From DATJPR01 sp963843525 (GTDB taxonomy: Bacteria; Bacteroidota; Ignavibacteria; UBA10030; UBA6906): 64,000 bases of DNA. The translations under genes were made by a program, and so were the position numbers. The notes under the pieces are model-generated. The model was not told the origin of the DNA. It saw nothing but the letters and a program-made list of their open reading frames with translations, and ran no database searches. The first letter of the stretch is position 1. Each line of letters begins with the position of its first letter. Below, piece by piece: positions 41,630 through 50,545 of this stretch. The stretch lies in NCBI GenBank assembly GCA_963843525.1, contig CAWJKM010000007.1, positions 62,001 to 126,000 on the forward strand. Direction: 5' to 3'.

Positions 41630-44350
41630 ATGCGAACACGAAACTCAAATCCCCTCTCCTTTCTGACGGCCATGATGATTGTTGCGGTACTCGCCGTCAT
41701 CCCCTTTGGACAATTGGCCGCACAAGAAGCGGCGCGCCATGTTCCTTATTTCGGCCGCTTCGTGGAATCGCCGCTCTCCGAGATCTCTCCCGGAGGATGG
41801 CTGCGTGATTACCTCTCGTATCAGCGCGACGGTTTGACGGGGCATCTTGAAGCCGCAGGACACCCGTTCAACTCGACCGGCTGGTACGGCACGACAATGG
41901 CCAAATATGGGTGGGTGGTGTACGAACAGAACGCCTACTGGGTTGATGGAATGATGCGTTGCGGGGCGCTCATCGACGACTCTGCTCTGGTCGCACGGGC
42001 CATGAAACAGATCAACTATGTCCTTGAGAACGCCGACAGCGATGGCTACCTGGGCCCAAAATTCCTGAAGGCGCACAGCGATCTGAACCGGTGGCCGCAT
42101 GTCGTGTTCTTCCGGGCGATGATGGCTGAATTTGAAAAAACCGGCGATCCGCGGATTCCCGAAGCTCTTCGCAAGCACTATCTCTCGGGTACGGATCCAC
42201 ACACTTCCCATCGCAACGTGATCAATGTCGAGATCATGCTCTGGACGTATGCGCAGACCCACGACGCCCGCCTCCTCCGGATGGCCGAGGAATGCTATGC
42301 GGAGTACAACCGGATTTCTCCCGAGGTCACGACACTGGCGCGCATGCGTTCCGATGAACGGATGGACAATTTCCACGGGGTGACGTTCAATGAGACTGCC
42401 AAGCTTGCCGCGGTGCTGTATCTCTACACCGGGAAGAAGGAATACCTCAAGGCCGTTGAACATGCCTACGAAAAAGTCGACCGGTACTATATGCTGTTGG
42501 ACGGCGTGCTGAGTTCGACGGAAGGGATGCGGGGCATTGATCCCCTTGAAAGCCATGAGACCTGTGATATCGCAGATTACACGTGGAGCCTCGGCTATCT
42601 TCTGATGGCGACGGGCAATGCGGACTATGCCGATAAGATTGAACGGGCATGTTTCAATGCAGCGCCGGGGGCCGTCACAAAAGACTTCAAAGCTCTTCAG
42701 TACTTTTCCTGTCCCAACCAGGTGATCGCGGACCGGACGTCCAACCACAACGAATTCTTCCAGGGATCCGCGTGGATGTCCTACCGCCCGAACCCGGGGA
42801 CCGAGTGCTGTCCGGGCAATGTGAATCGGATCATGCCGGATTATGTCTCGAGGATGTGGATGACCGATAGCACGGGCGCTCCAACCGCGGCGTTGTTCGG
42901 TCCGTCCCGGTTCAGCTTCAAGGTCGGACAAGCCGAAGTCACCATCCGTGAAGAAACCGCCTATCCGTTCGAGGACGAGGTCCGATTTACCATTGAATCG
43001 ACCGGGAGCACACGATTCCCCTTTGTGGTCAGGATTCCTGGCTGGTGTTCGAATGCAGAAATCACGATACAAAGCGGGAAGGATGAAGCGACCTCGAGAC
43101 CTCCGGCCGGGCGGTTCGAACGCATTGAGCGGACTTTCCTGAGCGGAGACAAGATCACCTTGCGTCTCCCCATGCATTTGAAACTCTCGGATTGGCCGGA
43201 AGGCGGGATCGGGCTCGAGCGCGGACCACTTGTCTACGCGCTGCCGATCCCGGCGACGAGTCAGGTCGACACGCTTGACCGGAAAAGCACGCCTGCGTTT
43301 CCGGCGTGGAATCTGGAGCCTGACGGGCCATGGAATTATGCACTGGCCCTGCCTGACGCCGATATTGCGAGTCATATCCGGGTTGCATTCCGGCAAGTGC
43401 AGGGGTATCCCTGGGAAGCCGCAAACGCACCCGTTGAGTTGCGGGTTCCCGCTCGTCGCGTCAAGGGATGGAAACTGGAGGCAGACTCCACCCGGCCCGG
43501 GTCCTTCTATACTCCTCACCTTCCGCTGCGCAGTACGCTGGCAGACCGTCTCTCAAAAGATGTCGATACCCTCACACTCATCCCGTACGGATGCACCCTC
43601 CTTCGCGAGAGTATTTTCCCGCTTGCCGGGGACTTCGCGCGTGTTACCGGACGCGTGGTCGAACCCGAATGTATGGTTCCGAATCACGTAGGGGAAGATT
43701 CGCTGACCGTGAGGTTTTACCGCGAATCGCCGGACGCAGTCATCCACTATACGCTCGACGGGAAGGAGCCGACACAAAACTCCGCGGTGTATCAGCGGCC
43801 ATTTCGGTTGACGCGGTCGGCCACCGTTTCTGCAAAAGCATTTCACGCCACTGCAGATCCGAGTTTTGTGGCGACGACAACGCTTGTTGTGCTTCACCGG
43901 CTGCCGGCAGCATCTGCGCCCCATGCAAATCCCGGGATGGCCTATTCCTATTTTGAAGGGAAATGGGATGTGTTGCCTGACTTCTCGAAGCTCACGCCGA
44001 AATCGAGTGGCGCGGTATCGGGTTGCACGTTTGCCTCCATTCGCCATCGCGAAGAGAATTGGGCCGCCGTGTTTCGTGGGTATCTTGATGTTCCTCAAAG
44101 CGGTGTCTACCGGTTCTTCCTGACCTCCGATGACGGCAGCATGCTGGTTCTGGACGGCACGCGCGTGGTGGAAAACGACGGCGCCCACGCTCCGCGTGAG
44201 AAGACCGGGTATGCCCTCCTGGACGCAGGCACACACCGGATCGCGCTATCGTATTTTCAAGGCACGGGCGGAGCGACGCTTTCGCTCGAGGTTGTCCCTC
44301 CCGGCCAAAGTCGTCAACCCGTGCCGGAGTCCTGGTACCACCACGAATGA
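41630..44350 (+). CDS. GH127-like beta-L-arabinofuranosidase with chitobiase-C and PA14 domains
   Basis: The 906-residue secreted protein has a signal peptide of about 31 residues (ending LAAQ). A GH127-type (formerly DUF1680) catalytic region follows at about 40-560, with LESHETCDIADYTWSLGYLL and PGTECCPGNVNRIMP. The Glu and Cys residues in these motifs match the zinc-binding and catalytic thiolate site of the family. It carries a chitobiase-type C-terminal module at about 690-755 (VIHYTLDGKEPTQNSAVYQR) and a PA14 module at about 775-890 (YLDVPQSGVYRFFLTSDDGS). Such enzymes release arabinofuranose. The add-ons suggest surface binding. AGGA lies before ATG 41630. Confidence 0.85.
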   Translation: MRTRNSNPLSFLTAMMIVAVLAVIPFGQLAAQEAARHVPYFGRFVESPLSEISPGGWLRDYLSYQRDGLTGHLEAAGHPFNSTGWYGTTMAKYGWVVYEQNAYWVDGMMRCGALIDDSALVARAMKQINYVLENADSDGYLGPKFLKAHSDLNRWPHVVFFRAMMAEFEKTGDPRIPEALRKHYLSGTDPHTSHRNVINVEIMLWTYAQTHDARLLRMAEECYAEYNRISPEVTTLARMRSDERMDNFHGVTFNETAKLAAVLYLYTGKKEYLKAVEHAYEKVDRYYMLLDGVLSSTEGMRGIDPLESHETCDIADYTWSLGYLLMATGNADYADKIERACFNAAPGAVTKDFKALQYFSCPNQVIADRTSNHNEFFQGSAWMSYRPNPGTECCPGNVNRIMPDYVSRMWMTDSTGAPTAALFGPSRFSFKVGQAEVTIREETAYPFEDEVRFTIESTGSTRFPFVVRIPGWCSNAEITIQSGKDEATSRPPAGRFERIERTFLSGDKITLRLPMHLKLSDWPEGGIGLERGPLVYALPIPATSQVDTLDRKSTPAFPAWNLEPDGPWNYALALPDADIASHIRVAFRQVQGYPWEAANAPVELRVPARRVKGWKLEADSTRPGSFYTPHLPLRSTLADRLSKDVDTLTLIPYGCTLLRESIFPLAGDFARVTGRVVEPECMVPNHVGEDSLTVRFYRESPDAVIHYTLDGKEPTQNSAVYQRPFRLTRSATVSAKAFHATADPSFVATTTLVVLHRLPAASAPHANPGMAYSYFEGKWDVLPDFSKLTPKSSGAVSGCTFASIRHREENWAAVFRGYLDVPQSGVYRFFLTSDDGSMLVLDGTRVVENDGAHAPREKTGYALLDAGTHRIALSYFQGTGGATLSLEVVPPGQSRQPVPESWYHHE

Positions 44351-44516
44351 GGAATGTCGATGACCTGCTTCGGGGCCAACGCTCATTTCTCCACCGATGC
44401 CGTATGGATCGTCCACGGCCGGAGATATGGAACCGCACGGTCCCCCTATGGCGTTAGGACCGCAGAGGAGACCGGCGTGAAGCGGCAGGTCCTTGTTCCA
44501 CGGGAATCGGCAAGTT

Positions 44517-45098
44517 ATGAGCAAGAGTCGTCTCGAGGCGTTCAGCGATGGTGTGATCGCGATTCTGATTACGATCATGGTTCTGGAATTGAAGGTCCCT
44601 GAAGGATCGGGCCTGGAAGCGATCCGGGTGTTGCTCCCGAAGTTTCTGACCTATGTCCTGAGCTTCATCTTCCTGGCGATCTACTGGAATAACCATCATC
44701 ATATGCTGCATCTGACCGAGGGGGTCAACGGGAAAATCCTCTGGGCCAATTTTCATCTTCTCTTCTGGCTGTCGATAGTACCGATTGTCACCGGCTGGAT
44801 GGGGGAGAATCACCTCGCTCCTCTCCCGGTCGCAGTGTACGGCGTCGTGTTGCTGTTCGATGCGATTTCGTATACAATTCTCCAGCAGGCCATCGTCTCC
44901 TACCAGGGAGAACATTCCAAACTCCGGGTGGCTGTGGGAAGGGATCGCAAGGGGAAACTCTCAATCCTCCTGTACATCATTGCGATTTCGACGGCGTACA
45001 TCGACCAGTGGATATCCATCGGGATCTATATTCTTGTTGCATGCATCTGGCTCATCCCCGATCCGCGTATTGAGCGGATGTACGCGCACAGAGATTGA
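44517..45098 (+). CDS. TMEM175 family (DUF1211) potassium channel-like membrane protein
   Basis: The 193-residue protein has six hydrophobic helices and opens with the TMEM175 signature SRLEAFSDGVIAILITIMVL, whose FSD motif supports the pore helix. A second conserved stretch, YWNNHHHMLHLTEGVNGKILWANFHLL-like, spans residues 60-86. Bacterial TMEM175 proteins form weakly selective K+ channels as tetramers. The upstream TTG start at 44493 adds only eight residues, and ATG 44517 is preferred. The gene is 167 nt after the GH127 gene. Confidence 0.85.
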   Translation: MSKSRLEAFSDGVIAILITIMVLELKVPEGSGLEAIRVLLPKFLTYVLSFIFLAIYWNNHHHMLHLTEGVNGKILWANFHLLFWLSIVPIVTGWMGENHLAPLPVAVYGVVLLFDAISYTILQQAIVSYQGEHSKLRVAVGRDRKGKLSILLYIIAISTAYIDQWISIGIYILVACIWLIPDPRIERMYAHRD

Positions 45099-45113
45099 CT
45101 ACTGAAACGCAGA

Positions 45114-45704
45114 ATGACACAGCCTCCGGTACGTGCGGAACTGCCGATCCTGCGATGCAAGGATCAAAAATCCTGGTCAGACTGGCTCGGCAAGCATCAT
45201 GGCTCATCGACAGGAATCTGGCTTCAGATTGCGAAAAAGGGATCGGACCAGGAATCGCCGACATATGCGGAGGCGGTTGAGGCAGCTCTTTGCCACGGGT
45301 GGATAGACGGGCAGAAAGACGCCTATGACAAGACATTCTGGCTACAAAAATTTACGCCGAGGAAAGAAAAGAGCATTTGGTCGAAGATCAACAGGGGAAA
45401 AGCCGAAGAACTACTCAGAGAAGGCAAAATGACGCCTGCGGGTCGCAAGGCGATCGATCAGGCGAAACATAACGGTCAATGGGGAAAGGCATACTCTTCG
45501 CAGAGTCGCGCCAAAGTCCCGGCAGACCTGCAACGGGCGTTGGACAGAGCGCCCCGCGCGAAGGCGTTCTTTGCCACTTTGAAGAGCGTCAATCGCTATG
45601 CAATCCTGTTCAGAATTCAGACCGCGAAGAAACCCGAGACGAGAGAACGACGGATCAGGGATTTTATCGCAATGCTGGTGAAGCACGAAACAATCCATCC
45701 GTGA
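45114..45704 (+). CDS. YdeI/OmpD-associated family protein
   Basis: The 196-residue soluble basic protein shows the YdeI-type domain: HHGSSTGIWLQIAKKGS, TYAEAVEAALCHGWIDGQKD, TFWLQKFTPRKEKSIWSKIN and the C-terminal YdeI tail, FFATLKSVNRYAILFRIQTA and RRIRDFIAMLVKHE. The family has been linked to stress or bacteriocin resistance, but no enzyme activity is known. It lies 15 nt after the TMEM175 gene and 6 nt before the phosphoesterase gene, in a tight operon-like run. Confidence 0.85.
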   Translation: MTQPPVRAELPILRCKDQKSWSDWLGKHHGSSTGIWLQIAKKGSDQESPTYAEAVEAALCHGWIDGQKDAYDKTFWLQKFTPRKEKSIWSKINRGKAEELLREGKMTPAGRKAIDQAKHNGQWGKAYSSQSRAKVPADLQRALDRAPRAKAFFATLKSVNRYAILFRIQTAKKPETRERRIRDFIAMLVKHETIHP

Positions 45705-45710
45705 GGTCTT

Positions 45711-47546
45711 ATGTTCGCGCATCTCTGTGCTCTCCTCCTCCTTTTGCCGCCAGGGTCTCTCCGGTTTGCTTGGCTGTCCGATACCCATGTAGGCTCCGCA
45801 ACCGGAGAAGAGGATCTCCGTACCAGCGTACAGGAAATCAACAAGCTGCAGGGGATCCAGTTTGTGATCGTTTCCGGCGATGTGACGGAGTTCGGGTCGG
45901 ATGCGCAACTCGCCGAAGCAAAGAAACTCCTCGACAGCATTCGAGTACCGACCCATGTTATTCCCGGCAACCACGACACAAATTGGTCCGAGTCAGGTTG
46001 TACGACCTTTCCCCGTCTCTGGGGTAACGATCGATTTGTGTTTGACGCCGGAGGGTTCCGGTTTATCGGCATGCATGAAGGACCCCGCCTGAGGATGGCC
46101 GATGGACATTTTGCACCGGAAGACCTCCGGTGGCTTGATTCGGTTCTCGCAGCATTGCCTCACCCGCACCAACCCCTGATATTTGTCACCCATTACCCGC
46201 TCGATTCCAGCATCACGAACTGGTTTGCGGTCACCGACCGGTTGAAACGGAGAAACATCAAAATCGCCCTGGTAGGCCATGGGCACGCGAACCGGATCGA
46301 ATCATTCGAAGGGATTCCCGGCCTGATGGGGAGGTCGAACCTCCGGGCGGGGCACCCCGGAGCAGGCTTCACCATTGTGAATATTGCGGACGACACCATC
46401 TTTGCTGCTGAACATAACGACGGCAATCCGGAGAACCGCACCTGGTACGCCGGCCGTGTCCGTGATGACGCCGCGTTTGACAGCACGGGTGTATACCCCC
46501 GGCCAGATTTTTCTGTGAACTCCGTCTATCCGGAGGTCCGTCGTGCCTGGGAATGGGACGGTCCTTCAACCATGGAGGCGCCCGCAGTAGCAGGGGGGAA
46601 TATTGTGGTCGCTGGAGATGCATCCGGGACGGTGACCGCACTTGAAGAGAACGATGGACACCCGCTCTGGTCGTATCACTCTTCCGGTCCGGTATACGGC
46701 AAGCCTGCCCTCACGCACGACAACGTTGTATTCGGGTCTGCGGACGGTTCGGTGTACTGTCTGAAGTCCGGCGACGGCTCTCTTGAATGGAGAACAAGGA
46801 CCAACGGCCCGATTGTGGGTGTTCCCGTTGTCTTGAACGATACGGTCTTTATAGGCGGGAGCGATCGGCGGTTTCGGGCGCTGCGATTGTCCGATGGAGC
46901 AGTCATCTGGGAATCCGACAGCCTGAACGGTTTCGTGGAGACACAGCCGCTCATCGCCGGTGGATCGGTGATCTTCGGTGCATGGGACGGGCGATTGTAC
47001 GCACTCGATCGGGCCACCGGGCGAACACGATGGATCTGGGAGGGTGGCCGGCCCGGGATCCTGTACTCGCCTGCGACGTGTTGGCCTGTCGAGTCTCATG
47101 GGCGCGTCTTCATCGTCGCGCCGGACCGTGAGATGACGGCAGTTGATCTTCTCACCGGAAACACGATATGGCGGACAGCCCGGCATCAAGTGAGGGAGTC
47201 GATCGGCATATCGAAAGACGGTTCAAGGATTTATGTCCGAACCATGCGAGATTCGATCTTGGCCATCGACCCGGCTGCGGATTCTTGCCGGGTTATGTGG
47301 ACAACGGAGTGCGGGTTCGGATATGACATCAACGCGGCGATGCTGATCGAGCAGGATGGGCGGGTTCTCTACGGGACGAAAAACGGTCTTGTGCTGGCTC
47401 TTGACGGCGCAACGGGGACCATTCTTTGGAAGCACCGGGCGAGTGGAGTTGCGGTCAATACCCTCTGTCCTGTCGGCAAAAATCGCTTAGTGGTGACCGA
47501 CTTTGACGGAAGAGTACAATGCATTAGAGAGGATGGGAAAAGATGA
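45711..47546 (+). CDS. calcineurin-like phosphoesterase fused to a PQQ-type beta-propeller
   Basis: The 611-residue protein has a short hydrophobic start, then a metallophosphoesterase domain (residues about 15-250). This domain has every metal motif: LSDTHVG, SGDVTEFG, PGNHDTNW, THYP and GHGHANR. Residues about 275-610 contain at least five beta-propeller repeats of the PQQ/quinoprotein type (GSADGSVYCLKSGDGSLEW, GGSDRRFRALRLSDGAVIWE, GAWDGRLYALDRATGRTRW). It is probably secreted or periplasmic. The fusion could place the phosphoesterase beside a binding surface. The substrate is unknown. Confidence 0.85.
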   Translation: MFAHLCALLLLLPPGSLRFAWLSDTHVGSATGEEDLRTSVQEINKLQGIQFVIVSGDVTEFGSDAQLAEAKKLLDSIRVPTHVIPGNHDTNWSESGCTTFPRLWGNDRFVFDAGGFRFIGMHEGPRLRMADGHFAPEDLRWLDSVLAALPHPHQPLIFVTHYPLDSSITNWFAVTDRLKRRNIKIALVGHGHANRIESFEGIPGLMGRSNLRAGHPGAGFTIVNIADDTIFAAEHNDGNPENRTWYAGRVRDDAAFDSTGVYPRPDFSVNSVYPEVRRAWEWDGPSTMEAPAVAGGNIVVAGDASGTVTALEENDGHPLWSYHSSGPVYGKPALTHDNVVFGSADGSVYCLKSGDGSLEWRTRTNGPIVGVPVVLNDTVFIGGSDRRFRALRLSDGAVIWESDSLNGFVETQPLIAGGSVIFGAWDGRLYALDRATGRTRWIWEGGRPGILYSPATCWPVESHGRVFIVAPDREMTAVDLLTGNTIWRTARHQVRESIGISKDGSRIYVRTMRDSILAIDPAADSCRVMWTTECGFGYDINAAMLIEQDGRVLYGTKNGLVLALDGATGTILWKHRASGVAVNTLCPVGKNRLVVTDFDGRVQCIREDGKR

Positions 47547-47571
47547 TGTGGCGAGGGAAAAGGAGCAAGCC

Positions 47572-48543
47572 ATGACGGATGTCCTCATTATAGGATCCGG
47601 GCCATCAGGGCTCGCCTGCGCGATTGAGGCAAAACGTGCAGGACTCAGTGCCTTAATCCTGGAACAGGGAAGTGTAGCGGATGCCATCAGGCGATTCCCG
47701 GTAAACCTCGTCTGGTTTTCTACCCCCGAACTGCTGGAGATCGGCGGGGTGCCCATGATCATCCCCACAACGCGCCCGACTCGCGTGGACACGCTCAGTT
47801 ACTATCAACGGGTGGCGGCACTGTTCGGTCTGGACATTCGCACCTTCGACAAAGTTGTGGGTATCGAGAGACGGGGAGACGATTTTGTGGTCCGCACCGA
47901 GAAGGGGCTGCGGCATGAGGGGAGAACCGTAATAGTCGCGACGGGGTATTTCGATCATCCCGGTACACTCGGAATTCCCGGCGAAGACCTGCCGCACGTG
48001 GAATCGTACTATGATGAACCGCATAAGTACTTCGGATCACATGTCGTCGTCGTTGGCGGGCGGAATTCGGCTGTTGAAGCTTCGCTCGACCTCTACCGGC
48101 ACGGCGCAAAAGTGACATTGATCCACCGCGGGCCGAAACTGAGTGAAGGGGTGAAATACTGGATCCTGCCCGATATGGAAAACAGGATCAAGGCCGGGCA
48201 AATAGACGCGCACTTTAACACGACCGTCGAACGGATCACCAATGAAGAAGTCTTCTTCCGGGACGCAGCGGGTGAAGGAAAAGTCAGGGCCGACTTCGTT
48301 TTTGTGTTGATCGGTTTTAAACCTGACGTTGCCGGTTTGCAGTCCTACGGCGTCACCCTCCACAACGATTCGCTCGCCCCCACCGTCCATCCCGCGACAT
48401 TCGAAACCAACGTCCCCGGCCTCTATGTCGCCGGATCGGTTGTTGCCGGAAAGAACAACAACAAGATCTTCGTGGAGAACGGTCGACTGCACGCATATTC
48501 GATTATCCCTTCGATTCTCACGAAGATCGGGCAAGGAAGGTAA
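47572..48543 (+). CDS. ypdA: YpdA family bacillithiol disulfide reductase-like flavoprotein
   Basis: The 323-residue flavoprotein has an FAD-binding GSGPSGLACAIEAKRAGLSA at the start and an NADPH-binding GGRNSAVEASLDLYRHGA in the middle. YpdA-specific segments include RFPVNLVWFSTPELLEIGG and KNNNKIFVENGRLHA near the end. YpdA reduces bacillithiol disulfide with NADPH, without the redox-active CxxC of thioredoxin reductases, and none is seen here. This implies that the organism may make bacillithiol. AAGGAG precedes ATG 47572, and the upstream frame overlaps the phosphoesterase gene's end. Confidence 0.88.
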   Translation: MTDVLIIGSGPSGLACAIEAKRAGLSALILEQGSVADAIRRFPVNLVWFSTPELLEIGGVPMIIPTTRPTRVDTLSYYQRVAALFGLDIRTFDKVVGIERRGDDFVVRTEKGLRHEGRTVIVATGYFDHPGTLGIPGEDLPHVESYYDEPHKYFGSHVVVVGGRNSAVEASLDLYRHGAKVTLIHRGPKLSEGVKYWILPDMENRIKAGQIDAHFNTTVERITNEEVFFRDAAGEGKVRADFVFVLIGFKPDVAGLQSYGVTLHNDSLAPTVHPATFETNVPGLYVAGSVVAGKNNNKIFVENGRLHAYSIIPSILTKIGQGR

Positions 48544-48561
48544 GGATTACGGGGGAAAACC

Positions 48562-48590
48562 TTGATCTTTCCGCGGTTTTTTCGTACATT
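48562..48590 (+). promoter_or_regulatory. sigma-70-type promoter candidate for atpDC
   Basis: TTGATC (48562-48567), a 17-nt spacer and TACATT (48585-48590) lie 50 nt before the atpD start. The boxes are close to the TTGACA/TATAAT consensus. Confidence 0.5.
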
Positions 48591-48640
48591 AATGATCAAT
48601 TTGTTTGATCTCCCACCAAGAGCACCCTGAAAGGACTCGA

Positions 48641-50050
48641 ATGAACGAAGGCAAGATTGTGCAGATCATTGGTCCTGTCGTCGACATCGATTTCGCCGGC
48701 GGAGTGCTCCCCAGCATTCTGAACGCGGTCCGAATCCCGTTGGATTTCATCCCGGGCCAAAAGGGGGAGTTGATCGTCGAAGTCCAGCAACACCTTGGCG
48801 ATAACAGAGTACGGGCTGTCGCCATGGACTCGACCGACGGCCTGTGCCGCGGAATGATATGTCACGATACCGGTGCAGCGATCACCGTGCCTGTCGGCCC
48901 GGCAACGCTCGGACGACTGATCAACGTGACCGGTCAGGGTATCGACGGATTGGGACCGATCAAATCGGACAAGACGCTGCCGATCCATCGGCCTTCTCCG
49001 GATTTCGAACAGATCTCCACAAAGAAAGAGTTGTTCGAAACGGGGATCAAGGTGATCGACTTGCTCGAGCCATATTCCAAAGGGGGAAAGACGGGGTTGT
49101 TCGGCGGCGCAGGGGTGGGGAAGACGGTCATTATCATGGAGCTCATCCATAACATCGCGAAGCAGCATGGGGGGATCTCGGTGTTCGGCGGTGTAGGAGA
49201 GCGTACGCGTGAAGGAAACGACCTCTGGCTCGACATGAAGGAATCGGGTGTGCTCTCGAAAACCGCACTAGTGTTCGGGCAGATGAATGAGCCGCCAGGA
49301 GCGCGACAGCGGGTTGGATTGACGGCGCTGACAATGGCGGAGTACTTCAGGGATGAGGAAGGGAAGGATGTCCTTCTTTTCATCGATAATATTTTCAGGT
49401 TTGTCCAGGCAGGCTCGGAAGTCTCCGCCCTCCTCGGGCGCATGCCTTCGGCGGTGGGTTACCAGCCGACCCTGGGAACGGAGATGGGCGAATTGCAGGA
49501 GCGGATCACCTCCACAAAGAAGGGTTCCATCACTTCGGTGCAGGCGATCTATGTCCCTGCAGACGACCTGACCGATCCCGCCCCGGCGACGACGTTCTCG
49601 CATCTTGACGCGACGACCGTTCTCAGCAGACAGATCGTAGAGCTCGGGATCTATCCTGCGGTGGACCCCCTGGAATCCACATCGCGGATCCTCGAGCCGA
49701 GCATTGTCGGGGAAGACCACTACAACACGGCGAAGAAAGTCAAAGAGATCCTGCAGACCTACAAAGATTTGCAGGATATTATCAATATCCTCGGGATGGA
49801 CGAACTTTCGGACGAGGACAAGCTCACGGTTGCGCGTGCGCGCAAAATTCAGAAATTCTTCTCGCAGCCCTTTTCCGTTGCCGAACAGTTCACGGGCTAC
49901 CAGGGAAAGTACGTGAAGCTGGAAGATACCGTTCGCAGTTTCAAGGGGATCATCGAAGGGGAGTACGATCACCTGCCCGAAGCAGCATTCTTCATGGTCG
50001 GGACGATTGAAGAGGCGGTGGAGAAAGCCAAGCAATTGCAGGCGGCCTAA
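48641..50050 (+). CDS. atpD: ATP synthase F1 subunit beta
   Basis: The 469-residue protein is the catalytic F1 beta subunit. It has the N-terminal MNEGKIVQIIGPVVDIDFAG, the Walker A GGAGVGKTV at about residue 154, GGVGERTREGNDLWLDMKES, Walker B VLLFIDNIFRF and the PSAVGYQPTL and PAPATTFSHLD segments. It makes ATP at the inner membrane with the rest of the F-type synthase. ATG 48641 is chosen over the upstream GTG-type extension because the family starts at MNEGK. Only atpC follows. The alpha, gamma, delta and Fo genes must lie elsewhere, as in other FCB bacteria. Confidence 0.95.
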   Translation: MNEGKIVQIIGPVVDIDFAGGVLPSILNAVRIPLDFIPGQKGELIVEVQQHLGDNRVRAVAMDSTDGLCRGMICHDTGAAITVPVGPATLGRLINVTGQGIDGLGPIKSDKTLPIHRPSPDFEQISTKKELFETGIKVIDLLEPYSKGGKTGLFGGAGVGKTVIIMELIHNIAKQHGGISVFGGVGERTREGNDLWLDMKESGVLSKTALVFGQMNEPPGARQRVGLTALTMAEYFRDEEGKDVLLFIDNIFRFVQAGSEVSALLGRMPSAVGYQPTLGTEMGELQERITSTKKGSITSVQAIYVPADDLTDPAPATTFSHLDATTVLSRQIVELGIYPAVDPLESTSRILEPSIVGEDHYNTAKKVKEILQTYKDLQDIINILGMDELSDEDKLTVARARKIQKFFSQPFSVAEQFTGYQGKYVKLEDTVRSFKGIIEGEYDHLPEAAFFMVGTIEEAVEKAKQLQAA

Positions 50051-50068
50051 CGACGGGATCTGACCTTC

Positions 50069-50485
50069 ATGTACGATAAACCGTTTCAGCTCGACATCGT
50101 TGCGCCCGACCGGGTGGTATTCAAAGGAAGTGCGATGAGCGTGACCGCACCCGGGCTCCTCGGGTCGTTCCAGGTACTCTATAATCATGCCCCCCTTCTT
50201 GCCCAACTGGTGAGCGGCGAGGTAAAGGTGAAGGCACTATCCGGCGAAGACTCGTATTTTGCAATCGGCGGTGGCTTTGCAGAAGTGCGGGACAATCATG
50301 TGGTAATCCTCGCCGATAGCGCGGAGAATCCGGAAGAGATTGATGTGGAACGAGCGCAGGATGCGAAAGACAATGCTCAAGACGAGATAAGAGCCCGTGG
50401 GCCGGGAGATCGCGGGGAGGAAGCCCAGGCAGCTCTTGCCAGAGCGATGACGAGGCTGAAAATAGCCCGGAAACACCAAAAATGA
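50069..50485 (+). CDS. atpC: ATP synthase F1 subunit epsilon
   Basis: The 138-residue protein has the epsilon beta-sandwich, FQLDIVAPDRVVFKGSAMSV, the GLLGSFQVLYNHAPLLAQL motif and AIGGGFAEVRDNHVVILADS, and then a C-terminal helical hairpin (QAALARAMTRLKIARK). It links the F1 rotor to Fo and can inhibit hydrolysis. It lies 18 nt after atpD and is co-transcribed with it. Confidence 0.92.
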   Translation: MYDKPFQLDIVAPDRVVFKGSAMSVTAPGLLGSFQVLYNHAPLLAQLVSGEVKVKALSGEDSYFAIGGGFAEVRDNHVVILADSAENPEEIDVERAQDAKDNAQDEIRARGPGDRGEEAQAALARAMTRLKIARKHQK

Positions 50486-50545
50486 TTTAGCGCGAGAGCC
50501 TTGCCAGCAATGACAAGGCTCAGCCGTTCTGAGGAAATCACCATC

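Noticed and set aside
41645..43519. Long minus-strand open frame of about 620 codons opposite the GH127 gene
   Set aside because: It is a mirror of the codon bias of the sense gene. It has no ribosome site, no domain and a composition rich in His, Arg and Pro.
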